A DNA stretch of 64,000 nt from Aradus depressus (GCA_963662175.1 OY759224.1:28839489-28903488); one strand, 5' to 3'; shown: positions 20,892-31,379, counted from the stretch's first letter. Notes: generated by a model not told the origin, from the letters alone. Made by a program: numbers and translations.

Positions 20892-21160
20892 GCAGAGATA
20901 TTGTAAAACACTTACTAAAAAATAAAGGAAAACTAAGGGTAATTTAAAAAAAAATATTGTGTATACCACAAAATATATATAATATGGGAGTACTTTGGGC
21001 TTTGCTACCGTCTTCAGCCACGACTTAATACGTGAAGGCTGAAAAAGGGACAGTTAGGAGTGTAAACTTGTTGAAGTTCCATTTAGTATTGGTTAAGTCG
21101 TGGCTGAAGATGGTAGCAATACCGAAAGTACTCCCATATTATATATATGGTACACGTAAG
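20892..21160. repeat. H foldback element with hammerhead-like core
   Basis: The left arm ATATATATAATATGGGAGTAC (20981-21001) is the reverse complement of GTACTCCCATATTATATATA on the right (21129-21148). It starts near TTGCAGAGATATTGT, the same word found at the ends of the 55.6 kb foldback. The left arm also contains a decayed hammerhead core on the minus strand (near 21000-21022). Confidence 0.75.
21100..21137 (+). ncRNA. Hammerhead-ribozyme-like motif (H family)
   Basis: Stem I GTGG/CCAT (one G-U pair); core CTGAAGA plus T; stem II GGTA-GCAA-TACC, perfect with a GNRA loop; GAA; stem III palindrome AGTACT; C as the cleavage nucleotide. All parts are in type I order. The short palindromic stem III implies dimer action, as known for minimal hammerheads in retroelements. 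Confidence 0.68.
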
Positions 21161-21640
21161 TTGTCGAATCGTAAAATGGCCAAAATGAGTTAAGTGTACT
21201 GTGATCATCTCCCAAGCCATCTGCGCACTGTGAAGAAGTTGGGAGCTCAGGACTCTAATACTTTCGGAATTATAAAGATGTAGGTTTCTTGGTATCTCGT
21301 AAAATTGTGTATGTTCTCGGTTAAATCAACTTAATCTACTTCTTTGAGGAATCATTCACAAGATAACTGCATTTAACCATTTATTCAACTATTGAAGTGA
21401 AGAGGGTGGTGTTTTCGGTTAAATCAACTTTAGTGAGGCATCATTCACGAGTATTTCAAAAAGTATGGTTATGATTAATAATGATGCAAACATAATTTAT
21501 TTATTCCAAAAACTGGATTTACACGATTAATGCAAAAGTAAAAAAGTGCTGTCCTGAAAAGTTACGAATTTATTCCCTGTGACCACAGATATATATTTTG
21601 TGAAATAGACAATATTTAAAAAAAAACAAACATACATTTC
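21161..21640. other. No gene recognised
   Basis: Contains an imperfect direct repeat of about 50 bp around TTCGGTTAAATCAACTT (near 21315 and 21415). No coding signal. Confidence 0.4.
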
Positions 21641-22075
21641 TCTTTATTTTGTATTTATCGACACGATAGTCCAGGAATCTATGAGGACGACACTTATTGA
21701 TTTTCGGCCAAATGATTATGGAAGGTACTTACAAAAACGATTCAGAAGTCATTGTGTCATCTATTAATTTTTAGTCAAAGCGGTGTTGGTTTCGAGGGGA
21801 GAGCGAACACATAGTTGATATTAGTTGGGGAAGTACATGGCAGGTGAGCTGAGAGATATCGAATGTAAGCTGGTGGTATAGTGAGTTGACCCGGCAGTTG
21901 GCATTTAAGACAGACTTTCACCTCTGGATCGAGCCATCTTCTCCTCGCTTCATGTTCATGATCACCCCGTCCCGTCTCTTCTTCAGCCATTTAGAATGTC
22001 ACAGGGCTCCTTACACAGATCCTCTTCTTCGTTTTATCACCCCTGTCTTACACTCCGCCATAGAAACCAGTTAAA
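21641..22075 (+). repeat. R fragment plus shared 100-bp segment
   Basis: R words run to GTTGGGGAAGTACATG (about 21836). Then 21850-22075 repeats the GCAGTTGGCATTTAAGACAG segment also at 19690, here extended. Confidence 0.55.
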
Positions 22076-22284
22076 TAACTCCCTACTAAGATATTATCAT
22101 CTTCAAATAACCATCTTTACTGTATTTTTCACCACAGTACTTATCTGATTGCGAGACTGCAAAAGATCATAGTTCAGAATATTTTCTTTTTTATTATTTT
22201 TAGTTCAATGAACCAATGGAAAAAAAGTGTTCCAGAGCGAATTACTCAACTAGATTTTCGCCATACCATTCATTACCATCGGTA
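22076..22284. other. No feature recognised
   Basis: No frame or family words. Confidence 0.4.
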
Positions 22285-22655
22285 CACGGAAAAAACTATA
22301 TTCTTGCGGCAAGAAGATATCTTCTTACAGAATTAAATTAAAAAATCCTCATACTTTGAATAGCTTGGGTAGTAAAACCCTATTCTCATCGAGAGAATCA
22401 CCGGTGTCTACTATACCCTATCACCGACTGGTGTCTACTACTATTCCCTATCAAATAGTGGTGTCTACTATTCCCTATCACCTAGTGGTGTCTACTATAC
22501 CCTATCACCGACTGGTGTCTACTACTATTCCCTATCAAACAGTGGTGTCTACTATTCCCCGACACAAAATACAGAATAAAACTTTTTTGCCGCAAGAAGA
22601 AATTTGCTTTGCAAGAACATTTTTTCTTGTAGCAAGAATATATTTTTCCATATAT
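22285..22655. mobile_element. TIR element carrying a minisatellite
   Basis: GGAAAAAACTATATTCTTGC then GGCAAGAAGATAT on the left (22288-22321) is matched inverted on the right by TTCTTGTAGCAAGAATATAT then TTTTCC (22624-22650) and by GCCGCAAGAAGA (22589). Superfamily unclear; the ends resemble a MITE. Confidence 0.6.
22403..22560. repeat. 27-31 bp minisatellite in two-level order
   Basis: Units of the type GGTGTCTACTATACCCTATC alternate with GGTGTCTACTACTATTCCC units. The whole three-unit set of about 80 bp is repeated (from about 22403 and again from about 22487). It keeps a frame open (STIPYH-like repeats), which I treat as a repeat artefact. Confidence 0.85.
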
Positions 22656-22667
22656 TTTGTTGTATAT

Positions 22668-22795
22668 TTATTAAAAATTTTCGAATTAAGCAGCCGGAAA
22701 ACATTAAATTCTGGTAAAAACTCAATATCGAATTTCTGGCCGATTACATAACTTCCTTCATACTTCGTATAGCTGGTAAATAAAAGTTGGATCAT
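22668..22795 (-). repeat. R repeat end
   Basis: GCCGGAAAACATTAAATTC, ATCGAATTTCTGGCCGATTA, CATAACTTCC and TACTTCGTATAGCTGG: the terminal 120 bp of R. Confidence 0.8.
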
Positions 22796-22818
22796 TAGAA
22801 TAAAGCGTAGAATAATCT

Positions 22819-23007
22819 TTTTATGGGAGATGAAAAAACCTTGAGCCTGTACGATGTCAGGTAATCGTTAAAGACCCTAGGTAGACCAAGTTTCGTACTC
22901 CCACAGTAGAATCGGCCACCAGATGTCCAGAGCGATAAAAGAAGCGCTTTGCTAGTAGGCGATATGATCTCGTAGTTAAATCCCGGACATGAATCATAAC
23001 TAACGTT
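22819..23007 (+). mobile_element. SINE, 5'-truncated and internally deleted
   Basis: Begins in the hairpin block (TTTATGGGAGATGAAAAAAC), then GAGCCTGTACGATGTCAGG, and ends ATGAATCATAACTAAC. Confidence 0.8.
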
Positions 23008-23048
23008 GATTTTAGTGTTTTTTATTATTTTAGAAAAAAAAAACTCTA

Positions 23049-23304
23049 GTTAGTTATTGTGACTCATGCCCGGCTTTAACTACGAGGTCATATCGCCTAC
23101 TACCAGAGAGCTCTTTCGTCACTCTGGTGGACATGAGCTCGACTCTACTATGGGAGTCCTAAATTTATATTCACCTAGGGCAGGTGTCTTTAAAGAGTAC
23201 CTGACATCGTTCAGGCCATCGCTTAACGTCCTATCCGAAGGCATGCTCAGGGATCTTGAGGTCAGAAGGCAACCACGCTACCACTATGACCTACCCGCGC
23301 CCTC
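23049..23304 (-). mobile_element. tRNA-derived SINE, internally deleted
   Basis: Reads from GTTAGTTATTGTGACTCATG to CGCGCCCTC. The segment from the hairpin to box B is lost, so this copy cannot have a normal pol III promoter. Confidence 0.85.
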
Positions 23305-24180
23305 AAATCAATGTTGTTGCGTCATTCGCTTCATACGCTTTCTACGCGCAAGTAGCACGTCAGAGTATACTCTCATGGTCGTTAGTGTTTTAATACTCAT
23401 CTTGGTTATATCTTATACATGGCATGTTATTTACTAATAATATATAAACAATAGCGACTGTTCATATAATTAATTATCTTACATGATTGAGTTTGTTATC
23501 TAGTCTAGCACCACAATGTGAACCCTTATCTCAGCGATGCTCATCAATTGGAACAAGTTACAAAAAAAAAAATGAAGCCCCAAGAAAAAGTGGTGACTGT
23601 TGATTTTTAATAAAGTCGAGGGGGACGAACAGATGAGGGGTTTGTGGGTCTATTGTTCCTTGACTCCCCACTGGGAGCGCTGATAAAGGGTCGCACACTA
23701 GGGGGGCGTAAGGCCCATATGGGGTCCGAAACCACCAACCACCTGTCTGTCGGTTCATTAAGTGTTTTTTTTTTCTTTTTCAAAAAGTGATTTGTGATTT
23801 CATCTTCCTCATTAACTCCATACATTGATTATAAATTTCAGGAGGGACAGCCAAGCAGATTCTATATCAAAATTTCAAAAATTGAAGACTTGAAACTTCT
23901 GATCAAAATAGATTTTTCGACGCAGAAATATATACAATTTTCCAAAATATGGGTGGATGGTGCATGCACCCAGGGACCTAAGCATTCAATGCTCTTACCC
24001 CTTATTTCTTCCCTTGTTTTCTTTTCTTGCCTGAAGATACTATCATGAAGGACTAGTCTCACAGTATCCTGTAAATCTAAGAACAAACCCGTGGTCTAGT
24101 CTCCTAAAATCTTCGTGTATGATCACATCTCAACCGAAAATATAAGATATCGTATGAGTATATCCCTCTGTAAACAATCT
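23305..24180. other. No gene; G-rich segment 23560-23760
   Basis: 23560-23760 resembles 12534-12830 (TTTGTGGGTC, GGGGGGCGTAAGGCCCATAT). The block GGGACCTAAGCATTCAATGC near 23973 recurs near 40510 and 57820. No coding frame is credible. Confidence 0.4.
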
Positions 24181-24930
24181 GTCGATTTCATGGAAAATCA
24201 ATAGGTGTCACTCGAGGGGGAATCCTCGCGTGTTTTGGATGTACTCGTACATATAAAATGTCGAGTCAATACATTCATTACTTGAGTCTCTACGGGCACA
24301 ATAACTCTCGACAGAATGAATGCATCGATACGAAATGATGTATCGATACGAAATTTTATAGAGACCTCAAAGTGAGGCACCTACTGAGTTTTCATCCAAA
24401 TTTAACCAAAAAGGAGTGATGGGTTTATCTCCAAATCCCTAGTATTTAAAAAAAAAAATTAATATAATGCGGCGAAATTGTATATGTGAATTGAAAAGTC
24501 CATAAGTAAGACATTTATTGATTGTCAAAATGTACATAAATAAAATGCGAGGGCGCCGGTAGCTCAGTGGTATGCGTGCTTGCCTTCTGAGCTGAAGATC
24601 GCCCTTAGTTTATTTTATCTGGGAGGTAAAATAAACTTAAGCACGCCGTCCCTCGGATGGGACGTTAAGCCATGGTTCCGAGCCTGTACGATGTCAGGGT
24701 ACTCATTAAAGACCCCCACCCCAGGTGAATAAAAATTTAGGGGTAAGTAAAATTTAGGACTCCCATAGTAGAATCGAGCTCATGTCCAGCAGAGTGACGA
24801 AAAGCACTGGTAGTAAGCGATAAATTGTAGTTAAAGCCCGGGCATGAGTCCATAATTAACTAACTAGAAAAAGACATATAGGGAGAGTGGAAACTTATGT
24901 ATTGCAAAAAATTGGAGCTGAGGAAGTACA
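24181..24930 (+). repeat. R repeat copy split by a SINE
   Basis: Worn modules with ATAACTCTCGACAGAATGAA, CGATACGAAATTTTATAGAG and TTCATCCAAATT lie left of the SINE. AGGGAGAGTGGAAAC and GAGCTGAGGAAGTACATG lie on the right. Confidence 0.65.
24549..24866 (+). mobile_element. SINE, box B deleted
   Basis: Box A is present. GAGCTGAAGATCGCCCTTAG shows a 28-bp deletion that removes box B. It ends CATGAGTCCATAATTAACTA. Confidence 0.88.
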
Positions 24931-25189
24931 TGACTGTTGAATGTTATCAGTGAGGGGCTATCTATAGGTTGCCATCCTAAGGGATAGTCAACATAATATA
25001 GTAAGTTCACGATGGGATTCGAACCTTCAACCCAAAGAACTACCAGAGAGTTATGTCAGGGCTGACTGGTGGCTTCGTATTGGAAACCAGGTCATGGCTG
25101 GGAAGACTGGTCTCATCCCTTCTAAAACTGGTTCTACGTACTTTTACTATACCGTACCATATACGTAATCGGCATGCGATATATCAATG
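24931..25189. other. No feature recognised
   Basis: Contains TTCGAACC-like words but no tRNA fold. No frame. Confidence 0.4.
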
Positions 25190-25430
25190 ATATCGATATG
25201 TTTCATATTAAAGTATCGATAATTTCTACTCAACGAATTATAGATTATTATGTAATCGTTCAGAAATTCGATGTTGTTTTTTCATCAGAATTTCATATCC
25301 GATCTCCTGATTTCAAAAATTTAAAAAAAAAAGTCTGTTCGTCCGTGAACATAATTCTCATTGGAACGAATATATCGACAAGAAATTTGTTTGGAGATTC
25401 AGAACTCCATATTGATCTTCAAGTATAAGA
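25190..25430 (+). repeat. R repeat copy, partial
   Basis: TTATGTAATCGTTCAGAAATTC, TTTCATATCCGATCTCCTGA, GTCCGTGAACATAATTCTCA and ATATCGACAAGAAATTT form the first module only. Confidence 0.7.
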
Positions 25431-25482
25431 ATGGATTGGTCTTAGAACCTATTTAATTAAGTACTCAATTATTTATTATTTA

Positions 25483-25762
25483 GTTATTTATTATGACTCA
25501 TGCCCGGGCATTAACTACGAGGACAAGAGCCCGACTCTACTGGGGGAGCCCTAAATAATGCCTACCCTAAATTTTTATTCACCTAGGAGTATCTGACATC
25601 GTACAGTCTCGGGACCCTCGCTTAACGTCCCATCCGAAGGACGGCGTGCCTAAGTTTATTTTACCTCCAAGATAAAATAAACTAAGGGCCTCGTTAGGTT
25701 TCGATCCCACGATCTTGAGCTCAGAAGGCAAGCACGCATACCACTGAGCTACCAGCAACTTC
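25483..25762 (-). mobile_element. tRNA-derived SINE, minus strand
   Basis: Box B (TAGGTTTCGATCCC) and box A (CCACTGAGCTACC) regions are recognisable. A perfect 13-bp TSD, TATTTATTATTTA, lies at 25470-25482 and 25763-25775. The CCAGAG hairpin block is deleted. Confidence 0.93.
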
Positions 25763-25918
25763 TATTTATTATTTATTTTTAAATTTGATATTAACTGTAA
25801 ATAAAAATAAAAATGGTGAGTTATTTGAATATAAAAATGTTTCATTATTTTTTGATAAATTTAAATATATCATTTTTTAGATTTCTTAAAACAAGTACTA
25901 TTTTTTATAAAATACATA

Positions 25919-26789
25919 ACGAGGTGTGTTTAAAAAAAAGGGGAATTTTCGGTTTTTGAAGAGAATTTTGTTTATTCGTCTACATCAATGTTATCCCCTT
26001 AAAAATAGTCCCCATTAGATATTATACACTTATGCCAGCGCTTCTTCCAATCCCCGAAACACTTCTAGAACTCGATCTTTGGGGTAGCATTTAGCTCTCT
26101 CAGCGGTGCGCTTTTAAACTCATCTACGCTTGTGAAACGACGGCCCTTTAAGGTGCTCTTTATTGTTGGGAACAGAAAAAAGTCACACGGAGCCAAGTCT
26201 GGCGAATATGTAGGCTGGGGCATCATTATAGTGTTGTTTTTGGCCAAAAATTCACGAACGAGCAATGAAGTGTGAGCAGGTGCATTCCGTACACAAATCC
26301 GGGCGTTTTTTTCGGATTGCTTCACGCAAACGGCGTTGCATTTTTAGGTAGTGCTCCTTATTGATCGTTTGACCTTGTGGCAAGAACTCATGGTGCACTA
26401 TGCCGTTAAAATAGAAAAAACACAGTGAGCATGACCTTCACATTCGACCGCACTTGTCGAGCTTTTATACCACTCGTAAACCCTAGTTTCACTCTCAGCA
26501 GACTCACCAAAAGCAATATTTAACATTTCTAAAACTTTGCTGCACTTTATTCCATTCTTATAGCAAAATTTAATGCAAATTGTCCAATCATTTTGTAAAC
26601 AAATAAATAATCGCCGATCGTACCAAAACACATCTAACCTCTTTGACAGCTGACAACATTAGGTTTGGCTAACAATGTACAGATACTTTTTAGACATGTT
26701 TACCAACACAACAAGGAAAAATCGCGCAAATCGGACTAATACAACCCGCGAAATTGCAAAATTCGCGTTTCTTTTTGAACACACCTCGT
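25919..26789 (-). mobile_element. mariner element, internally deleted
   Basis: Terminal inverted repeats ACGAGGTGTGTTTAAAAAAA (left) and, reverse-complemented from the right, ACGAGGTGTGTTCAAAAAGA. The left flank is TA and the right AA, a decayed TA duplication. At 871 bp it is shorter than the usual 1.2-1.3 kb mariner because part of the transposase is missing. The reading direction is minus. Confidence 0.93.
25972..26640 (-). pseudogene. mariner transposase remnant
   Basis: A broken gene for a mariner-family cut-and-paste transposase. The N-terminal helix-turn-helix part survives at 26398-26631 (FCYKNGIKCSKVLEMLNIAF, then YEWYK). It is fused by a large deletion to the strand normally written VMLTVFFD. 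Here that reads VFFYFNG, so the first catalytic Asp position is Tyr. HHEFLPQGQTINKEHYL and REAIRKK follow, then a small deletion and frame change that removes the segment holding the second catalytic Asp. The C-terminal part NAPAHTSLLVREFLAKNN, YSPDLAPCDFFLF keeps the third Asp of the D,D34D triad. An in-frame stop lies near the end. Non-functional, but could be mobilised by an active relative. Confidence 0.93.
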
Positions 26790-26879
26790 AATATAAAATA
26801 ATATTATGATATACATTGGTTACATTGTTTATTATATTGTATGTGCTTTTTAAAGGGTGTGACTATATTTTTCTTTTTC

Positions 26880-26935
26880 TAATATATGATTTATTCGTGT
26901 TGGGGAAGTACGTGGTGATTACACCGACCATGTTA
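26880..26935 (+). repeat. R repeat end
   Basis: TTTATTCGTGTTGGGGAAGT and GGTGATTACACCGACC: the last 55 bp of R. Confidence 0.65.
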
Positions 26936-27230
26936 TTTAATTTTACCACCTGGCAGACACTCCGAAATATCAGCCTACGCCACATATTGGCTAACAAGAG
27001 GTTGCCACCTCACATCAGGTAAAGCAGGTTTCTAGAGGTCAGGTCAGAGACTCAGGTTTCACTTCTTCCCACCTCGACGTCGGCCGTCAGTATCGTACCC
27101 TCTCTTCTCGTCTCTACCACGGACGAATAAGGTCTTGGAGAAAGCCACTTGGCACATCCTTATCCTAGGATTCCTTCGTAAACCCAATACCATACTAAGG
27201 ACTACAGTTAGTAGGTTACAGAGATAGTAG
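26936..27230. other. No feature recognised
   Basis: GC-balanced DNA with no frame or repeat match. Confidence 0.4.
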
Positions 27231-27572
27231 GAGGTTAGGATAGGTTTTATGACTCATGCTCGGGCTTTAACTACGATGTCATATCGCCTACTACCAGAGC
27301 GCTCTTTCGTTACTCTGGTGGACATGAGCTTGACTCTACTGTGGGAGTGCTAAATTTTGCCTACCCTAAATTTTTATTCACCTAAGGCAGGGGTCTTTAA
27401 CGAGTACCTGACACCGTACAGGCTCGGGGCCATCGCTTAACATCCGAAGGACGTCATTCTTACGTTTATTTTACCTCCCAGATAAAATAAACTAAGGGCC
27501 TCGGTCGGGTTTCGAACCCACGTTCTTGAGCTCAGAAGGCAAGCACGCATACCACTAAGCTACCGGCGCCCT
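27231..27572 (-). mobile_element. tRNA-derived SINE, near full length
   Basis: Starts at its TTAGG-like tail (GGTTAGGATAGG), has every block including box B (GGGTTTCGAACCC) and box A, and ends GGCGCCCT. No clear TSD. Confidence 0.93.
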
Positions 27573-27599
27573 AGACTGACTATTAACGGGAAAAATGAA

Positions 27600-27960
27600 T
27601 AAAAAAAGTCGTCGGTGAATCACCGGAATGTACTTCCCCAAACCAAATTAATCAATTAACATTTCGCTCTTGAATTTACACATGAAATTTCGTGTCAATA
27701 CATTCTTTCAACAGCAGTTATTAGAGTTTTTGGGTCTCCCCTTCTCTTTGGCCGATTTGGCTGAAAATCATTAGACATCGTCGTCCTTAGAGGGTTTCTG
27801 GATATATTCTATTAGGAGTTACCGTGTACATAAGAGAATTTTTTTTCATTTTTGGAATCAGTAGGTCGAAAAACATGAAATTCTGTTTAAACCTCCACAT
27901 CGAATTGTTGACCGTTTACATAACTTCCCCTATTCGCTCTAACCTAAAACGGTACACATT
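27600..27960 (-). repeat. R repeat copy
   Basis: AAAAAAAGTCGTCGGTGAATC at the start, GGAATGTACTTCCCCA next, two modules, and the end TTACATAACTTCCCCTATTC. A clean medium-length copy. Confidence 0.85.
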
Positions 27961-27984
27961 TCTAGACGCGTTGCTACAGATTCG

Positions 27985-28120
27985 GTAAAGTTTCCGCGCC
28001 TTCTCACATAGTAAAATCGAGTCCATGATATTTACTACCAGAGGTCTGTTGAACATGAGCCCGACTCAACTCAGGTTTAGTTCAGGAACTAAGTTTCTAT
28101 ACTTCCCAGATGAAAAGGTC
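27985..28120 (-). mobile_element. Degraded SINE fragment
   Basis: ATATTTACTACCAGAGGTCTG, ACATGAGCCCGACTCAACTC: the CCAGAG block of a minus-strand SINE. Confidence 0.6.
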
Positions 28121-28137
28121 TCATATTGACCTCAGTA

Positions 28138-28979
28138 TAAGGTGATCATATTTTTTGGAACAGAATTCGGGACGCTCCAAAATAATTACACCCCCCCCCC
28201 CCCCCCCCCCCCCCTCCAAAACATAAACACCAAAAACATTAATAATAAGATAAGGGCAATTAAATTCTAATAATAAAAATAACATACACCTTATTATCAT
28301 TAATGAGTCTTAATGAACTTTTTAATTATTTAATTAAACATAAAAATACAACACAAATTCTTGATATGTTGTTTAAGTATAAATAAAACTGGTCAAATAG
28401 TTACATACATTAGGTATTGTACTTTTCAGATGAATGAATTGTTACATAAATTAGGCATTGTACTTTTCTGATGAATGAATTTTTTTTAGAAAGGTTTTGT
28501 TTGAAATTAACATTTTATAAAAGTCTTGGCAGGGCATGTTTAAGTTGACTTTTGTAACCAAAATTGTGTCGACTGTTAATTGAGTTTTTTCTGGTGACCA
28601 TAAACCGTACATTAAAGAAAAAAGTCTTTCAGTTGGTGCATTTGTGCCAGGAAGGCAAAGCAAAAATTCAGCAACCTTTAATATATTAGAACTTGGAACA
28701 CAGTTTTTAGTAAAGTGAGTGGGATTGAGCCCAATATTATTATTATTATTATTATTATTTCTGTTTATTATTATTATCACTCGTAATGTTGATTATTTGC
28801 CCCATGGTATCCCATAATGCAACTCGCTTGGATTATGCCGAAAGGTTGGTTCGATAGTTGAAATTTTCTGTTGAAATGACAATCCCATATACCTAAATTC
28901 GGGACAAACGGCCGTCCCGAATGACGCTCTAAAAATTTCGGAACCCAACCTCAAAAATCGGGACGGATGGTCCACCTTA
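28138..28979 (-). mobile_element. hAT-3 element, deleted
   Basis: Perfect 8-bp TSD CCTCAGTA at 28130-28137 and 28980-28987. The ends TAAGGTGATCAT and, reversed, TAAGGTGGACCAT are short imperfect inverted repeats. Sub-terminal CGGGAC words occur at both ends. A C-run of 24 lies at 28191-28214. Only the C-terminal transposase part remains in 842 bp. Confidence 0.9.
28451..28780 (-). pseudogene. hAT transposase C-terminal fragment
   Basis: Residues 10-100 of a minus-strand frame read as the hAT dimerisation domain: VAEFLLCLPGTNAPTERLF, SLM, then LWSPEK and LTVDTI, as in the conserved block near the end of hAT transposases. The N-terminal residues are poly-Asn from a TAT repeat and not part of the original protein. 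The catalytic core is missing. It differs from the hAT-2 fragment at 6.6 kb (LPVTTAKNERSFSTL there), so these are two separate hAT lineages. Confidence 0.9.
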
Positions 28980-29000
28980 CCTCAGTAGGAAAACACGCTA

Positions 29001-29586
29001 TAGTAGAACCCCTCTTAACCGGCCTCGCATTAACCGGCCTATCCCATGGAACAGAGTTTTTTTTTCTCACTTTCATTGTATAATAGCTGGCAAGTGATTC
29101 AAACATTGATTGTTTGACGTGCCTTTCCTGGAAAGTTCCTGGAAATGGAAAATAAAACGAGATGACGCGACGTTTAGGTGTGCAGTGTGTTTGTGTTGTG
29201 GCGGGCAGAACGGTGGAGGGGGAGGCAGTTCGCCAGTTTCATTCCTCTCTTGCTTCCGAGTCTATTTTTCTATGAATCAATTAACAAAGCGGGCTCCTGT
29301 TTCTTTTCTCTTCGCCTGTTGCTTTTTCGGAGCCTTTCTCAGAATTTCATGGCAGCAAATTTCTTGAAAATTAGGAAAGGGAGAGAAGGAAGTTACCTTT
29401 TTCTTTCAGTTTTGTTGTTGCCTTTTTCCGGATATGATCTGTTAAATAAAATTGTCTTATTTGCTTGTTTATTCATGAAATATGTACATATGTAGGTTCT
29501 TTTTGAACGAAAAAAGATTTTTCACGGGAACCTCGGATTAACCGGCCAAACGGTCCCGACCAGACCGGTTAAGAGGGGTTCTACTG
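29001..29586. mobile_element. pogo/Tigger-like MITE
   Basis: Ends TAGTAGAACCCCTCTTAACC and GGTTAAGAGGGGTTCTACTG are inverted repeats of over 20 bp, flanked by TA on both sides (28999-29000 and 29587-29588). A second inner inverted pair, CATTAACCGGCC and GGATTAACCGGCC, lies inside. The TIR sequence and TA target are typical of the pogo/Tigger branch of Tc1/mariner. Frames of 85-105 codons inside the 586 bp are not transposase-like. Confidence 0.88.
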
Positions 29587-29588
29587 TA

Positions 29589-30224
29589 CCTCTGAACTAT
29601 CGGCGTCCTCTGTTAAAATGCGTGTTATTCTAGGAAATCCTGTATTGCGACGGGATGATAACACTGCTGACTATTACCTAACAGATAAATGTCTCTCTGT
29701 CAAAGACCCCTCTTTTTTTTCTTGTTTTTGAGTGGGAAGTCACCGTTGGAAGCCAGTCAAAAGATAGGAATTATATGGAATCTTTTGGTGTGAAGTGTGA
29801 GTCCGCGGCTTTGTGAAGAAACTCCAGGGGGGTATGACGACCTCCCGCAGTGCTCTTTGAGGAAGTCCGAGACTCCCCAGGAACTCAGAACCCATCCAGA
29901 TCAACTCAACACAAACTTCAACTTACAAGACCAAAAGTCAAAAGTTTCACATCGATCGGTTCATTAGCAGGAAGTTAGTTCATCGTTTAGAGTTTCTGAC
30001 TGGTCTCATCATCGTCTCCCTAAAATTAGTAATTAAACTGCAGGATACGCGGCAACAAAATTTTATGTTTGTCCCCCCTCCCCCCCACCCCCCGACGTAG
30101 AATGGAGCGTTTGTGATTTTACGAAGTATACGGGATTGTAGGGTTTGGATTCTATAAGAATTCTAAGGTTTAGTAGAGCCCCAGAGTTCAGCTCCATACG
30201 CTCATATTGGCTTCAGTAATTGTT
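29589..30224. other. No gene recognised; C-rich tract 30067-30093
   Basis: No frame or family words. It sits between transposons and may be less repetitive than its surroundings. Confidence 0.4.
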
Positions 30225-30705
30225 ATTTGATATTATTTATTAATTTTAATATTGTTGATATAATGATCACTGATCCTATTGTATTATTATATCAACTATT
30301 ATTATTATCATTGATGAATCAAGGTATTGTAAAGTCGCAGTTTTGTTGCTTGATCAAGGAATCAATTCCTTTGCATATTTTCTCCTATCGATCACACGAA
30401 TCAAATTTGACCAGTGGCAGACAGCCGTCTAGTGCCAAGACAGACAGAAGGATTGGTCTGTATTGCGGTGCGGTGATAGTTGAGTGTAATTCAATTGGTT
30501 CGGTTTCATCGAGCAAGACGATGGTGGAACCGAATGACCGACTCCGAGAATTGATGATGAAGAGCGGTTCGCTACTAATGGGTTCGGGTTCAGTCGGTTT
30601 CTGAGTCTCCCCCCATCCAATCAGAGAGTCTCCAGCAACGCCACAGTTGGACAACAACAAAACTCAAACGGGTTATATACCAAACATTGGGTCGATTTTC
30701 CCATC
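30225..30705. other. Unrecognised segment with small open frames
   Basis: A 125-codon plus frame (30227-30604) and a 91-codon minus frame (30385-30660) overlap. The plus product starts hydrophobic and ends Ser/Gly-rich. I recognise no domain in either. The 30380-30660 part is GC-balanced and could be single-copy. I call no gene. Confidence 0.3.
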
Positions 30706-30708
30706 TAC

Positions 30709-30880
30709 AGTAAACCCCCTCTTTACGGACAGTTTTGCGTTGTCCCGGGCCGAAGTATAGGAAAACAATGTATTTTTAAACCCCTCTAACGGACGCGGAC
30801 AACCAATTTTTCGTCAAGAGATAAATTTACCTCTCCTAAGCGGACACTTACAAAAATAATTCATTTGAAAAACGTAATTT
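30709..30880. mobile_element. Possible pogo-like element end
   Basis: CAGTAAACCCCCTCTTTACGG resembles the TIR of pogo/Tigger relatives, and CTAACGGAC and CTAAGCGGACAC words repeat inside. I found no matching right end, so it may be a fragment. Confidence 0.4.
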
Positions 30881-31094
30881 TGAATGCTTTTTATTACTCG
30901 TAGAATTCGCTGTTTGTGAAACAGACATATATGCCTACTGTTTGGTTTAATAACTTAAAATCCATAATAACTATTATTATGTGTGTTTATCTAATTATCT
31001 ATTGTTCGTTACCAATATATGTAGTATTAAACATAAAAGCAAATTAAAAGTTTTGTATATGTACCTACATAGGTACATAATATGTAAAAAAAAA

Positions 31095-31335
31095 CAAAAA
31101 AAAACATGGCATCTCTTTAGTATGTTTAAAAGAAATCCAAATGAAAAATTTGTTAATTGAATTTTTATAAAATATGTGGACTTTCTTAAAAATTGCACGT
31201 CTTGAACTTTCGATATCTTTTAGGGGCCCTTTTCGGAAAATATAGTAGAAATCAAAATTTAGTAGAAGACTAGCTATAATATCTATAGAAAATGTGGTAA
31301 TATTTATTGTGGTAATATTATTAATTTTATTGTTT
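31095..31335 (+). repeat. P repeat internal fragment
   Basis: ATGGCATCTCTTTAG, TTGCACGTCTTGAACTTTCG, AGGGGCCCTTTTCGG and AAATCAAAATTTAGTAGAAG match the 2.96-3.16 kb and 58.5-58.7 kb copies. Confidence 0.75.
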
Positions 31336-31379
31336 ATATATTTATTTTATTTAACACATTATTTTTTTATCACAACATA

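Noticed and set aside
22356..22751. 131-codon frame with STIPYH repeats
   Set aside because: It translates the minisatellite and continues into the end of an R copy; not a protein family.
28793..28975. 60-codon minus frame upstream of the hAT-3 fragment
   Set aside because: It is the translated inverted end of the element and shows no transposase motifs.
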